Below, one piece after another: positions 1 to 12,246 of a stretch of DNA of 64,000 bases; the stretch's first letter is position 1, and every line of letters begins with the position of its first letter. The notes beneath the pieces are model-generated. The model was not told the DNA's origin. It saw only the letters and a program-made list of their open reading frames with translations, and made no database searches. The position numbers were made by a program, and so were the translations under genes. The stretch lies in assembly GCA_002964805.2 (NCBI GenBank), contig PUDQ02000003.1, positions 1,984,001 through 2,048,000 of the forward strand. The letters run 5' to 3'. Source of the DNA: Trametes villosa. Its lineage: Eukaryota; Basidiomycota; Agaricomycetes; Polyporales; Polyporaceae.

Positions 1-1932
1 GAGCAGGATAGCATTCCATTCCGTCGCCAGCTCGAACGCCATCCGAAGGTTCTCTTCCAGTGCAGCAGGGTTCGTGCCGAGGTCCCCGCTGCTCACGACG
101 TACAGCGGCCGCCGGAGATACTCGCTGGTAGCCTCGGCAGACAGCGTCTTGCCGACCCCCGGAGGCCCGAACAGGTTGATGACCAAACCCTGGCCCTTGC
201 CGCGCATGATGTCGTCGAACTTGACAGCGGGGCTGATGGCGTGCGCCTTGACGAGGCCCTCCAAGAGCTCCTTGCGGCCGGCCGGTAGAGCGAGCTTTTC
301 GAAGACCTCGTCGTTCCAGACGATTGGTCTGACCTTCCGAACGTTAAATAGCACTAGAGTAGGGTGTCAGCAAAGAAGAGAGTGCGGCAGGAGCGTGTCG
401 GAGCATACTCCATAGCTTGTCGGATAAGCTGAAACCGTATAAGATTGGGGAGGCCAGAAGCACATCGTCGTCCGTCAAGGACGCGGCATTCGGACGGTCC
501 GGGAGTGCCTGTGGTTCTGGGATCGAGTCGGCATCATCCCCGACACGCAACATAGTCTCTGCAGAGCGGAGGCGGCCCTAGATGAGTTCATACGCCCATA
601 GTCGTAGGAGACTTGGACTTACTGCGGTCGATGACGATACGGGACGTCACCTATTAGAAGCGGTGGCGGTCAGACTCACGCATCGACGAGGAATGGGAAC
701 CCTGCTTACGTTGTACTTCACCGGTTGAGCATTGTATGAACCTTGTTCCGTATCCATATGAATGGCAAGGCCCTCGTACTGAACGTGGTGCATGCCATAG
801 TACGACGCCCACTTCCGGCCCCGCGCAATCAACGACGCCCTCAAACTGGCAGTGTCTGGATCGTAGTCCAGCGGGAAAGCCTCCAACGCGCAGATCTTCT
901 GCACCCCCTTGAATTCCGCTATCCTGTAGCTGACGGTTCGCAGCCCAAAGGCAGCTGCCTGCGATTGCGGGAGTCGTGGCGTGGATGATCCTGATTCTGA
1001 GCCTAAGAGGCTTTGGTCCTCGTCTTGATGGCTCGTACTAGAATCCTCCGGGAGATTGGCGGCCTCCAGGCCCACACCAATGATCTCGTAGTACTGGGTG
1101 CCGTCATACGGTGATATCTTCCTCTGGCTCGACGTCAGCCGCAGCGCACGCCACTCCCCAGTGCGCGGACAGCGACCGAGAACGATGGACCCGGGCACGA
1201 GGATGGCGTACGCGAGATCAAAGGTAATCTCGTCGCGCTCCTTCAGGGTGGCGATCCGGGCGAGCGTCGAGCCGTAGTCGTGGCGGATGTACCATACGAG
1301 GTAGGAGAGAGCTGCATGGGCGCGGCCCTCTGGCTCTGTCTCTGCAGTGGCCAGCATATTCACGCGTTCCTCGAGGCGGGGGAAGAAGGTGATCACCATC
1401 TTCGGGTCGAGCTGGGGGTGTATACATATATTCATGAGCTTCAACACGACGAGGAAGCAACGCCACCACTTACCTCCACGCGATCCTCCCAAGAAACCCC
1501 GGAAAGCGAGCCCATGACATCCTTGCACACCTCCCGAAGAGCCGAGCTGACGAGGGTAATAGTGAACGTGATCTGGCCCCCCGGATCGCGCCTGGGGTCG
1601 GGGAACCGGCGCACGACGGAGAAGTATGGGCCGAAATCCCCATCGTCCGCGTTCCTCTGCACTGAGACAGATGGATCGTACAGCTCCGCAGGCGGATACT
1701 GGCGAGAAGTCCAGTATTGCCAGACTTGCGTGTCGGCGTTAAGGAGGCGGTCGAGGTACTCAATCGCCGGTGGGGGGACGGGTGTGGCGGGTGTCGGGGA
1801 GCGCGCGGTTTCCTCTTGTTGCTCGGGATCATCATTCTCTATGGTTTCCGCAGGAGCTATAGATGTATCTTCGGCATCGTCAGTGATGTTTTTGGTGATT
1901 GAGGCATTATTGGGGTACAGGAGGAACGCCAT
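1..1932 (-). CDS. AAA+ ATPase with DUF7025-like N-terminal region, 3' end cut by window edge
   Basis: Five exons fit in one frame: 1932-1474, 1411-710, 650-623, 558-409 and 353-<1. The start is the first ATG of the long N-terminal frame. Residues 1-150 are acidic and proline-rich. The middle part resembles the DUF7025 region that precedes the ATPase domain in many fungal AAA proteins (the run HHVQYEGLA followed by KYN-VTSRIVIDR across an intron). The last exon holds a Walker A motif GPPGVGKT (positions 168-145), and the window ends just before Walker B (NAILL). The 28 nt third exon is unusually small but its frame and splice sites are clean. The family couples ATP hydrolysis to remodelling of unknown substrates; the target cannot be read from the sequence. 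The call of AAA ATPase is firm, the DUF name less so. Confidence 0.85.
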
Positions 1933-2299
1933 TGGTGTGGACCGGATGAGAGGGCTGCTGGCGCTAAAGAGGACTCAAGGACGCGAGTGGTGTGCGGATA
2001 GCGGAGTTGGCAAACCATAACCGACCTGGCCGCTGTGTTAGTACGCAGATAGCGATTGGTTGATATTGACGTACACGCATGAGGCCTAGGCGGCGGTGGA
2101 CTTGTAGGTGTGCGGGAATACGTCCTGGAAAGTGAGATCTGCTCTGACATCTTGAGGGAGGCGCCGGCACGCTCTGGTGTCAGCAAGAACATCGCTTGCC
2201 CACTAGAAAAGCGCAAACCAGACTCATCATTGATATTAGAGGATACTGTGCGAGTAAAGAGAGCATTAGCAGAACCTAAGATACAGCAGAAACAACGCA
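1933..2299. other. Intergenic, promoter side of the AAA ATPase gene
   Basis: 367 bp between two minus-strand genes. It should contain the AAA ATPase promoter and the BTB gene terminator. I see no TATA box or RNA gene in it. Confidence 0.5.
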
Positions 2300-3389
2300 T
2301 CACGCCAACTCGAAATACTCCGGCAGCGCCGCCCACAATCCCTGCCTGATCGCCCCAATCCTCGCCACGATCGCCTGCACGCACAGCCCACACACGCCAT
2401 TTTCCGCGCCCCGCGCCGGCACCACCGTAGTCACATCCCGCCAGTCCTCCAACGGCCGGCGCGCGCTCCGCAGCCCCGGCACCAGCAGCGGCAGCAGCGC
2501 CGCCCACACGCCCGCCGCGCCGACGCTGCAGACGTGCGGCGGGTGCGTCGCCTGCAGCGGGAACTGCGGCACGGTGGCGGCAAACGCGAAGTGCGCGGCG
2601 CGCAGGCGCTCGAGCCCTACGACGAGCCGCTCGACGTCGGCTGGCGCGAGCGCGGCGAGGTGATGGCCCAGCAGCGGCCCACCGAACTGCCAAGTCGTGC
2701 AGCTGAGCGCGTAGAAGAGGGGGAAGAGAAGAGCGGCATCGGTGTAGCCGCACTCGCGCAGGAGCGCGATCACGCTCGCGGGGTGCACGATCGCGTCCTC
2801 TTCTTCCGGGCCGGGACCGTGACCTGCGGCGTGGGCGCCGTAGATGCGATTTCGGCGGGCACGGGCCTCGCTCGCCTTTGTGTCGTGCTGGGAGAGGGTG
2901 GCGGGCCACTCGGTGCGGATACATGCGACGATGTCTGCGCACGGGCGCTCGAGTTTGTACTTGGTCGCCATGCGCAGGATGTTCGCGAGAGAAGGGAAGG
3001 TCTCCACGGTGAGTTCGTGGATATCAACTCGGCTACGCGATGGCACTGTCAGTGCTGCATCGCATGACATTAACTCTCTGGGCAGTGGGCACTCACAGTC
3101 CGTCGTAGACGACATTTATCAAGGCCTCTACTTCCTCCGGGGTCTCTTCCATCTCAACGTGCAGGAGCCCGCGAAACCGTCCGTGCGACCGCTCGAAGAG
3201 GTCGCGGAACACGGTCGAGTGCTTGGATACGAGCGATCTATGCACACAGAAGAGCGTTCTCCCAGTGCCGAGGATAACGTTTCCGTCATCGAAGTAAAGG
3301 GTTGGATGATTGCAGAACGGCTTCTCATCCTCGTCGGTAGAGAGACGGGGTCGTTTCCGCTCTCGCTGTGAGGAGCCATCGTGTGCCAT
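2300..3389 (-). CDS. BTB/POZ domain protein
   Basis: Two exons (3389-3097 and 3032-2300) join in frame to give 341 residues. The first exon carries the start of a BTB/POZ fold: FDDGNVIL, then FCVHRSLVSKHSTVFRDLF, then an EVEALINVVYDGL segment. The second continues it with FPSLANILRMATKYKL, a pattern typical of basidiomycete BTB proteins. BTB domains mediate dimerisation and often recruit cullin-3 ubiquitin ligases, but no second recognisable domain is present. The C-terminal half is Ala/Leu-rich and includes GVCGLCVQAIVARIG near the end. In Agaricomycetes this is a very large family of mostly unknown function, so only the fold is asserted. Start chosen at the ATG 30 codons before the conserved FDDG motif. 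Confidence 0.85.
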
Positions 3390-5106
3390 GTAGAGATACC
3401 TCGGATGCCACTATGCTGTACGGGAATAAGCTGCGTGGTGGGGGAAGAAGGGCTTAAGTACACGGGTACACGCTGGGAACCCAGACCACGAATCGCATGC
3501 ACGACTACCTTTCCCGTTTGTGTAGCGGCGACAGTGGCACTTCAGCGGCGCAACGAACGCTCCGCTGACCTCTTCTTCAGACGTGCCAGCAGGCAAGCTT
3601 ACACGCCTGGGCGGCCAGGAAACCCATGTAGATTTAGGTAAAGAAATTTAAAATCACGAACAGTTTTCTCCGAAAAGCCGGTTTGAATTTTGGCTACGGA
3701 ACTCCAATTCGGGCTCATTGGGAATCCCTGGTACTTCGGATGCATACGAAAACTGATATGTATTGCAACATGAACCAATTTACAGTATCATTACATGGTA
3801 TATAATGTGGGTGGGGCGTGGACAGTAGTCATGGGGAGGCAACATGCATGGGGACTGCAGTCTGGGAGGGTTCGAGGATGGGTTAAGTAGGAAATGAGAG
3901 ATTGATAAACTTATTAGCTCCTTACGCTGGCCCCATTCCAATGTGTACGACGTGGCTTCCTGCAAGGTACGAGTTACTGAGGTAGCACGCTGCTGGTGAT
4001 GAACATTCAGTACTGCTAATCAAGTTACCGGTGGCGAGCCATAACCATACACTGACCTAGGCATGGATATCGTCTGGTTTGTAGCAGGGAGGGGTGACTG
4101 CATGGAGGAAGGATGTCGAGCATTGCAAGAGGTCGAGCGTGGCGAAGTTGACAATGACGGTGGGAGGAGAGCAAGTAGGCTATTCAAGTTGCGAGCCTAT
4201 AGGCTCCTATAGCCTGCCTACTATAGGTAGCCAACAAGACACTTAAAAGCTATAGAGTACTGTTTAGATGTCCTGCTCGTTGTCTACTGTTCGAAAACAG
4301 CCCTCGACGGTCTTGGAGTACGAGGGGCTCACCTCCGATTTCCGTACGATCTTCCCTTCCGAGATGCCGCCTGGAATTCAAGCTCAACTGGGCGTGCAGA
4401 GTTCCGAGTGCGCCGTAGTGGGCGGCTTTGGAAATCGCCGACGACTACGCGACGAGTGTGGATGTGGAAGAGATCGTGGAAAAGAACAAGTTGCAGGCCG
4501 AGGCGCATCTCGTTCGCCAGGCCTTTCACAGACGTCATTTTCGGGTATCTGTGTTAAAGGCCGCCGCTTCCACTGCGCTTGCATGCTGCGGGTGAGGATA
4601 CCTTGGGAGGCTTGCTCGGAGGATGTATGGTGGGAAGTCGTTGCGAGGTTGCATGGATGCACGCCGTACCTCGTTCTTCGCGTTCTTCGCCGGCAAGAGA
4701 GCGGCACCCCCGACGTTGCCCCGCCCTTATCTCACTGCGCTCGCTTGCGCGCCGTCGTGCAGCATGCTCAAGCTCGTGCTGTATCGCGCCGGCCGAAAAG
4801 CCTGAGAGCACCCTCCGTGCCAGCACGCGCGACGAGATCCAGCCGGTGCTTCCTAATCGTTGTGCCTGCCGCGAGAATGTCGAGTTTCCGAGATGGCCAG
4901 GGTAGAGACTGCGTCATTCCAAGTCGCTGAGGGAGCACACGAGCAAGAGCAGACGAAAACTTGGACGCCAAGGTCGCAGAACCGGCGTAACGTGGATGAC
5001 AGCATTGCCCGATCGAGGCACGCAGACGGCTGGGAAGCTCCACAAAAACGCCCAAAATTGGTAATAAAGGCTGGCGCGGAGCCTGGCGGCGTGACGCACC
5101 GAGACC
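3390..5106. other. 1.7 kb intergenic region upstream of FKS1
   Basis: No gene that I can support. It should hold the divergent promoters of the BTB gene and FKS1. A cluster of TATAGG-type inverted repeats lies at 4194-4232. A short frame at about 4410-4590 has plausible composition but an internal stop and no recognisable motif. Confidence 0.5.
4194..4232. repeat. Palindrome and imperfect inverted repeat
   Basis: 4194-4205 is the perfect 12 bp palindrome AGCCTATAGGCT. It overlaps an imperfect inverted repeat, GGCTCCTATAG (4202-4212) with CTATAGGTAGCC (4221-4232). Role unknown; it could form a small cruciform or be a protein site in the FKS1 upstream region. Confidence 0.6.
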
Positions 5107-8100
5107 ATGCGCTCAGCCTCTCACACTCCTTCGCCGCCCGCAGCGGTTCGCTCCTCACCGTCTTCCACGTCCTCCACGTCCCCCTCCTCCTCGGCGTCGT
5201 CCCAGACCTCCTCGACGCCCTCTCCCCCCTCCGGCGAGCACACGCGGGAATCCGACGACACCATGGCCGCCCGTGGCCCCCGCAGCCAGGACGGCATGTA
5301 CATCTCTCCTTCCCCGCCGTCCTCCGACCCCCACGATCCCTTCAGCAACGTCCAGATGCCCGAGCCCCACCGCTACTACGACCACGAAGACGACCACATA
5401 GACCAGTACGGCCGCCGCGACACCTACGGCTCCGAGGGGAGCGCCGCCGACGACGACCGGTACTACGAGCAGGGCGGCGCCTATGATTACGGTCAGCCTT
5501 GGCCGTTCATTCTCTGCCCCCCTTGGCACCCGCTGACCCATCCCAGGCCAACCGGACACCGACTCGGACGTCGATGTGTACGGTAAGACCTACCAGCCCT
5601 CGACAGAGTCGCTCGGCCCGCCGCGCATGGGCATCTCCGAGTCCTCAACCCCGACGTTCATCGACCATAATGGCGTCTCCGGCCGAGAACCCTACCCTGC
5701 ATGGAGTTCTGAACGCCAGATCCCTCTGTCCAAGGAGGAGATTGAGGACATCTTCCTCGACCTCACGCAGAAGTTTGGCTTCCAGCGCGACTCCATGCGC
5801 AACATGGTACGTCCAATTCACACGGCGGCTATGCCTGGCCTCAGACCCCGAGTGCCGCCCTATGGCTTGTTTGATCTGGCCTTGGGTCGAGACGTGCACA
5901 ACCGCCGAGCGCGTTCGTAATCAGCGCTGACCGCCCTTTCTGTAGTTCGACTTCGTGATGCAGCTCCTGGACAGCCGCGCATCGCGGATGTCGCCCAACC
6001 AGGCCCTGCTGACCCTACACGCGGACTATATCGGTGGCCAACATGCGAACTATCGCAAGTGGTACTTCGCGGCGCAGCTTGACCTTGACGACGCGATCGG
6101 CCAGACGCAGAACCCTGGTCTCTCGCGGCTGCGGTCCCAGAAGCGGAAGGCGAAGGGACACAAGGCGGCGGAACATCAACTGCACAGCGCGTTGGATCGA
6201 TGGAGACAGGCGATGAACAATATGAGCCAGTACGACCGCATGCGTCAGATCGCGCTCTGGTTGCTGCTCTGGGGCGAGGCTGCGCAAGTCCGCTTCGTAC
6301 CGGAGTGTCTCTGCTTCATCTTCAAGTGCGCAGACGACTACTACCGGTCACCCGAGTGTCAGAGCCGAGTGGACGCTGTCCCCGAGGGTCTCTACCTGCA
6401 CGCGGTGGTCAAGCCGCTGTACCGTTTCATCCGAGACCAGGGCTATGAGGTCGTGGATGGCAAGTTCGTGCGGAAGGAGCGGGATCACGACCAGATCATT
6501 GGCTACGATGATGTCAACCAGCTCTTCTGGTACCCAGAGGGCATTGCTCGTATCGTCCTCACGGACAAGGTACGTGTACAGTGGCGCCTTCGACGAAACT
6601 CGACATACTGACAATCCTCCAGACGCGCTTGGTAGACCTTGCCCCAGCACAGCGTTTCATGAAGTTCGACCGTGTCGACTGGAACCGCGTCTTCTTCAAG
6701 ACGTACTACGAGAAGCGTTCCTTCGGCCATTTGCTCGTCAACTTCAACCGTATCTGGGTCATCCACATCTCGATGTACTGGTTCTACACGGCGTACAACT
6801 CACCGACAATCTACAACGGCGAGAAGCACGCAGCAATGCGTTGGTCGGCGACGGCACTGGGCGGCGCGGTCGCGAGTATCATCATGATCTGCGCTACCTT
6901 GGCTGAGTTTTCTTACATCCCTACCACCTGGAACAACACTTCCCACCTCACTCGGCGACTACTATTCCTCTGTGTCACGCTTGCTCTCACTGCTGGTCCG
7001 ACGTTCTATATCGCGATCGCCGAGAGCAACTCACCCGGTGGCTCACTGGCTCTTATCCTCGGTATCGTCCAGTTTTTCATCGCCGTCGTCGCCACACTCC
7101 TGTTCGCCATCCTGCCCTCGGGCCGCATGTTCGGCGACCGCGTCGCGGGCAAGTCGCGCAAGTACCTCGCGAGCCAGACGTTCACCGCGAGCTACCCGTC
7201 GCTGAAGTCGTCCGCCCGCTTGGCCTCCGTCGGGCTCTGGATCCTCGTCTTCGGCTGCAAGTTCACGGAGTCGTACTTCTTCCTCACGCTCTCGTTCAAG
7301 AACCCGATCCGGGTCATGGTCGGGATGCAGATCCAGGGCTGCAACGACAAGTACTTCGGGAACGCGCTGTGCCGCAACCAGGCCGCGTTCACGCTCACGA
7401 TCATGTACCTCATGGACCTCGTGCTCTTCTTCCTCGACACGTTCTTGTGGTGGATCATCTGGAACACGGTGTTCAGCATCGGACGCTCGTTTGCGCTGGG
7501 ACTGTCGATCTGGACGCCGTGGAAGGATATCTATACTCGCTTGCCTAAGCGGATCTACTCGAAGATCCTCGCCACCGCTGACATGGAGACCAAGTATAAG
7601 CCCAAGGTAAGCTCCCTTGACCGCACTTCCGGTGTTGCATACTGATGCGAACGCCGTAGGTCCTCGTCTCGCAAATCTGGAACGCGATCATCATCTCGAT
7701 GTACCGCGAGCACCTGCTCTCGATCGAGCACGTCCAGAAGCTGCTGTACCACCAGGTCGATGTCGGTCAGGACGGACGCCGCAGCCTGCGCGCGCCCGCG
7801 TTCTTCATCTCGCAAGGCGACAAGAGCTTCCGCGGCGAGTTCTTCACGCCCGGAAGCGAGGCCGAGCGTCGCATCTCGTTCTTTGCGCAGTCGCTCACTA
7901 CGGCTGTTCCGGAGCCCCTCCCTGTCGACGCGATGCCCACGTTCACTATTCTGACCCCTCACTACAGCGAGAAGGTGCGTGTATGCGGAGATCTTTACGG
8001 CATGTTGCTAATCTTGTATCCAGATCCTGCTCTCCCTTCGTGAGATCATCCGTGAGGAGGACCAGAACACCCGTGTCACGCTCCTCGAGTACCTGAAGCA

Positions 8101-11100
8101 GCTTCACCCGGTCGAGTGGGACAACTTCGTCAAGGACACCAAGATCCTCGCGGAGGAGTCCCAGATGTACAACGGCTCGAGCCCCTTCGGCGGCATGGAC
8201 GAGAAGGGCCAGTCCAAGGCGGACGACCTGCCGTTCTACTGCATCGGCTTCAAGTCCGCCGCGCCCGAGTTCACGCTGCGCACGCGTATCTGGGCGTCGC
8301 TGCGGGCGCAGACGCTCTATCGCACGGTCTCCGGCATGATGAACTACGCGAAGGCGATCAAGCTGCTCTACCGCGTGGAGAACCCCGAGGTCGTGCAGCT
8401 CTTCGGCGGGAACACGGACAAGCTGGAGCGCGAGCTCGAGCGCATGGCGCGCCGCAAGTTCAAGTTCGTCGTCTCGATGCAGCGCTACTCGAAGTTCAAC
8501 CGCGAGGAGCAAGAGAACGCGGAGTTCCTGCTGCGCGCGTACCCGGACCTGCAGATCGCGTACCTCGAGGAGGAGCCGCCGCGCAAGGAGGGCGGCGACT
8601 CGCGCATCTTCTCCGCGCTCATCGACGGCCACTCCGAGTTCATCGCGGACACCGGGCGGCGCAAGCCCAAGTTCCGCATCGAGCTCCCGGGCAACCCGAT
8701 TCTCGGCGACGGCAAGTCGGACAACCAGAACCACGCGATCATCTTCTACCGGGGCGAGTACCTGCAGCTGATCGACGCGAACCAGGACAACTACCTGGAG
8801 GAGTGCCTGAAGATCCGGAACGTGCTCGCGGAGTTCGAGGAGTACAACGTGTCGAGCCAGAGCCCGTACGCGCAGTGGGGCCACAAGGACTTCAAGAAGT
8901 CGCCGATCGCGATCGTCGGCGCGCGCGAGTACATCTTCTCGGAGAACATCGGCATCCTCGGCGACCTCGCGGCGGGCAAGGAGCAGACGTTCGGGACGCT
9001 CGCCGCGCGCTCGCTCGCGTGGATCGGCGGGAAGCTGCACTACGGCCACCCGGACTTCCTGAACGCGCTGTACATGACGACGCGCGGGGGCGTGTCGAAG
9101 GCGCAGAAGGGCCTGCACCTGAACGAGGACATCTACGCGGGCATGAACGCGTTCGGCCGCGGCGGGCGCATCAAGCACACGGAGTACTACCAGTGCGGGA
9201 AGGGCCGTGACCTCGGGTTTGGCACGATCTTGAACTTCCAGACGAAGATCGGGACGGGCATGGGCGAGCAGATGCTCAGTCGCGAGTACTACTACCTCGG
9301 CACGCAGCTCCCGATCGACCGCTTCCTCACATTCTACTACGGCCACCCTGGGTTCCACATTAACAACATGCTCGTCATCCTGTCGGTGCAGATCTTCGTC
9401 ATGACCAGTGAGTCCTTCGTGTGTATGCGTGTGCTTAGTCGCTAACATCGCTGTGTAGTGGTGTTCTTGGGTACGCTGAACGGGCAGCTGACGATCTGCA
9501 AGTACTCGTCGTCGGGCCAGTTCATCGGCACGACGGGCTGCTACAACCTCACGCCCGCGTTCCAATGGATCGACCACTGCATCATCAGTATCTTCCTCGT
9601 GTTCATGATCGCTTACCTGCCGCTATTCCTGCAAGGTAATGTCCAAGCCGTTTGCATGCGGGCGTCGTACTAACCAATATACAGAACTTGTCGAACGTGG
9701 TACCGTCAAGGCCGTCATTCGTCTCGCGAAGCACTTCGGCTCCCTGTCGCCCGCCTTCGAGGTGTTCTCCACCCAGATCTCGTCGCACTCGATCATTACG
9801 AACTTGACGTTCGGTGGTGCACGGTACATCGCGACCGGACGTGGCTTCGCGACGACGAGGATCTCGTTTGCTATCCTCTACTCGCGGTTCGCAGGGCCGA
9901 GCATCTACCTCGGCATGCGTACGCTTGTCATGCTGCTCTACGTGACGCTCACGATCTGGACTGGCTGGATCACGTACTTCTGGGTTTCCATCCTGGCGCT
10001 GTGCGTCTCGCCGTTCCTGTTCAACCCGCACCAGTTCTCCGCTGCGGACTTTGTCATTGACTACCGGTACGTGTTCGCCTGATTGTACATGGTGCTAATT
10101 GCTGACGCGCCCTGCAGTGAATTCTTGCGCTGGATGAACCGTGGCAACTCGCGCGCACACGCCAACTCGTGGATTGGGTATTGCCGTCTCTCCCGCACGA
10201 TGATCACTGGCTACAAGAAGAAGCGTCTCGGCCACCCCTCCGAACGGCTCTCCGGCGACGTGCCCCGCGCTAAGTGGCGGGCGGTCATCTTCTCGGAGGT
10301 CATCTTCCCGCTCATCATGGCGACGCTCTTCACCATCGCGTACATGTTCGTGAAGTCGTTCCCCGACAAGGACGGCAAGCAGCCCGCGGCGCCGCTCATC
10401 CGTATCGCCGTCGTGGCGATCGGCCCCATCGTGTGGAATGCAGCGATCCTGCTCGTGCTGTTCATGTTCTCGCTGTTCCTGGGCCCGATGCTCGACACTC
10501 CTTTCCCGAAGTTCGGCTCGGTCATGGCGTTCCTGGGCCACACCCTCGGCGTCGTCGGCATGATCGCGTTTTTCGAGTTCTTCGTAAGTTGCAGCCGTAA
10601 ATCTGTTGAATATCCACTAATGATGCCTTGCAGTGGTTCCTGGAGCTGTGGAACGTCGCGCACGCGGTGCTCGGGCTGATCGCGATCATCTTCATCCAGC
10701 GCGCGATTCACAAGGTCCTCATCTCCGTCTTCCTCTCGCGCGAGTTCAAGCACGACGAGACGAACCGGGCGTGGTGGACGGGCAAGTGGTACGGGCGCGG
10801 GCTCGGGTCGTCGGCGATGTCGCAGCCGGCGCGCGAGTTCATCGTGAAGATCATCGAGCTCTCGCTCTGGAGCTCCGACTTCCTCATCGGCCACATCCTG
10901 CTCTTCATCCTCACCCCGCCGATCCTGATACCCTACATCGACCGCTTCCACTCGATGATGTTGTGTAAGTGCCTCTACCCGTGATATCCCGCAACCTGAA
11001 TACTGACGGGTGTTGGTGCACAGTCTGGCTGCGCCCGTCGAAACAGATCCGCGCGCCGCTGTACTCTATCAAGCAGAAGCGGCAGCGCAGGTGGATCGTC

Positions 11101-11276
11101 ATCAAGTATGGCATCGTCTTCATCCTGTCGCTCGGCGTCTTCGCGGCGCTGCTCATCATCCGTACGTCGCGTCCTCCCTTTCCCGTCCTACCCTGCATGT
11201 CTAACCACGTCCCCTTGCAGCCCTAATTTTCCGCCAATCGCTGCACATCAACTGCAGCATATGTCAGAGTATCTGA
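5107..11276 (+). CDS. FKS1: Beta-1,3-glucan synthase catalytic subunit
   Basis: Twelve exons (5107-5491, 5547-5806, 5946-6569, 6623-7606, 7660-7974, 8024-9407, 9459-9635, 9685-10066, 10118-10583, 10634-10964, 11024-11161, 11221-11276) give 1833 residues, the usual size for the family. The plasma-membrane enzyme polymerises UDP-glucose into cell-wall beta-1,3-glucan. Seen: a Ser/Pro-rich cytoplasmic N-terminus, the FKS1 domain-1 block ([17 protein letters not shown]), a first cluster of hydrophobic segments in exon 4, the large cytoplasmic catalytic loop in exon 6 ([21 protein letters not shown]), and a second cluster of membrane segments from exon 7 onward. The start could instead be the in-frame ATG at 5263. 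Fungi normally regulate this subunit through the GTPase Rho1. The gene is intact. Confidence 0.97.
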
Positions 11277-12246
11277 TGGACTATAGTCACGCCCCACCCC
11301 CACAGCATATCATAGACAGGCTGCACTGTATGCTCTCGCCGTCCCATTCCCATTCTTCCTCCCCATGTGTGCGTTCTGTACTAGCCGGACTCTACATAGC
11401 CTTTCTCGCCCGCCCCGCCTGCAGCAGAGATGGACAATTCATGATCACTAGCGCACCGTTTATTCCCCCGCCCGCGTGCGTACTACTCTGCAGCCTGTCA
11501 CCGTCTCGCCGCCGTTGCTGCCGCTTGGCGTAATCCTACCGTGTACTTTTCCACGTACGACGTCCCACCCGAACTTCTCGTCTTCTCGAGCTAGCTCTCT
11601 CCCGTTGCCCCAGTTTTGTGTCCAGGCCCCATGACATGCACCTCTGAGATGATGATGAACGCTTTGATGTTACCTGCATTGTAGTCTCCGTAGTTAGTAT
11701 ATCTAAAATGCATCGCACGTCCCGCTCGAGACACTTCCCAGTACCCGTCGCGAGTAACGCACTACCACCAATACTTTAGTGTGAACTCAACTGCCTTGGT
11801 CGGAAGCGCTCCAGCGGCTCCGGGTGGCATTGTGGCGTTGTGTTGTTCGATCGTACAGGTATACGTCTGCTCATTGGTTGGAGACTTGCTCGGCGTTGTC
11901 CGAGGTTGCCACATCTGGTAGGCGCCTGTGAACTTGGAGTCGTTCACTGCCAACCGTTCAGTCATATCTCTTCTCGCGTGCCCGCCATGTATACTCGATT
12001 CTCCAAGCTTATGTTCGGTGATTCCTAGAGCGTATGTAATCGCGTGGTGCACTGCCAGCGGAAAGGATGGCGTTGCGCAGGCGTAGGCCTACATGTCAGG
12101 CAGCGAAAGCCTCAATTCATGTCGATCCGAAGAAGAAACTCCTTCACAATCGCCGACAGGGTATATAAGTTCGTTGACATTGACGAGATGCACTCGGCCC
12201 CTTCCCCTCCCTCCCCCCTCTATCCCCCTACCCCGCCTCGGCCACG
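11277..12246. other. Intergenic between FKS1 and aspartic protease
   Basis: 970 bp containing the FKS1 3' end and the protease promoter. A minus-strand open frame of 96 codons at 11762-12052 has no recognisable features and is not called. Confidence 0.5.
12162..12168 (+). promoter_or_regulatory. TATA box of aspartic protease gene
   Basis: TATATAA, 79 nt before the ATG, followed by a C/T-rich leader typical of strongly expressed basidiomycete genes. Confidence 0.7.

Noticed and set aside
1857..2942. 361-codon minus-strand frame, extremely Arg-rich
   Set aside because: Out-of-frame shadow of the BTB gene running through the intergenic region.
4268..4930. 220-codon plus-strand frame upstream of FKS1
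   Set aside because: Composition unlike a protein and no motif. Another frame at about 4410-4590 looks slightly better but contains a stop before it.
7946..9577. 543-codon open frame on the minus strand
   Set aside because: Antisense shadow of FKS1 exons 5-7; Glu/Arg/Val-rich composition produced by GC-biased codons, with no motif.
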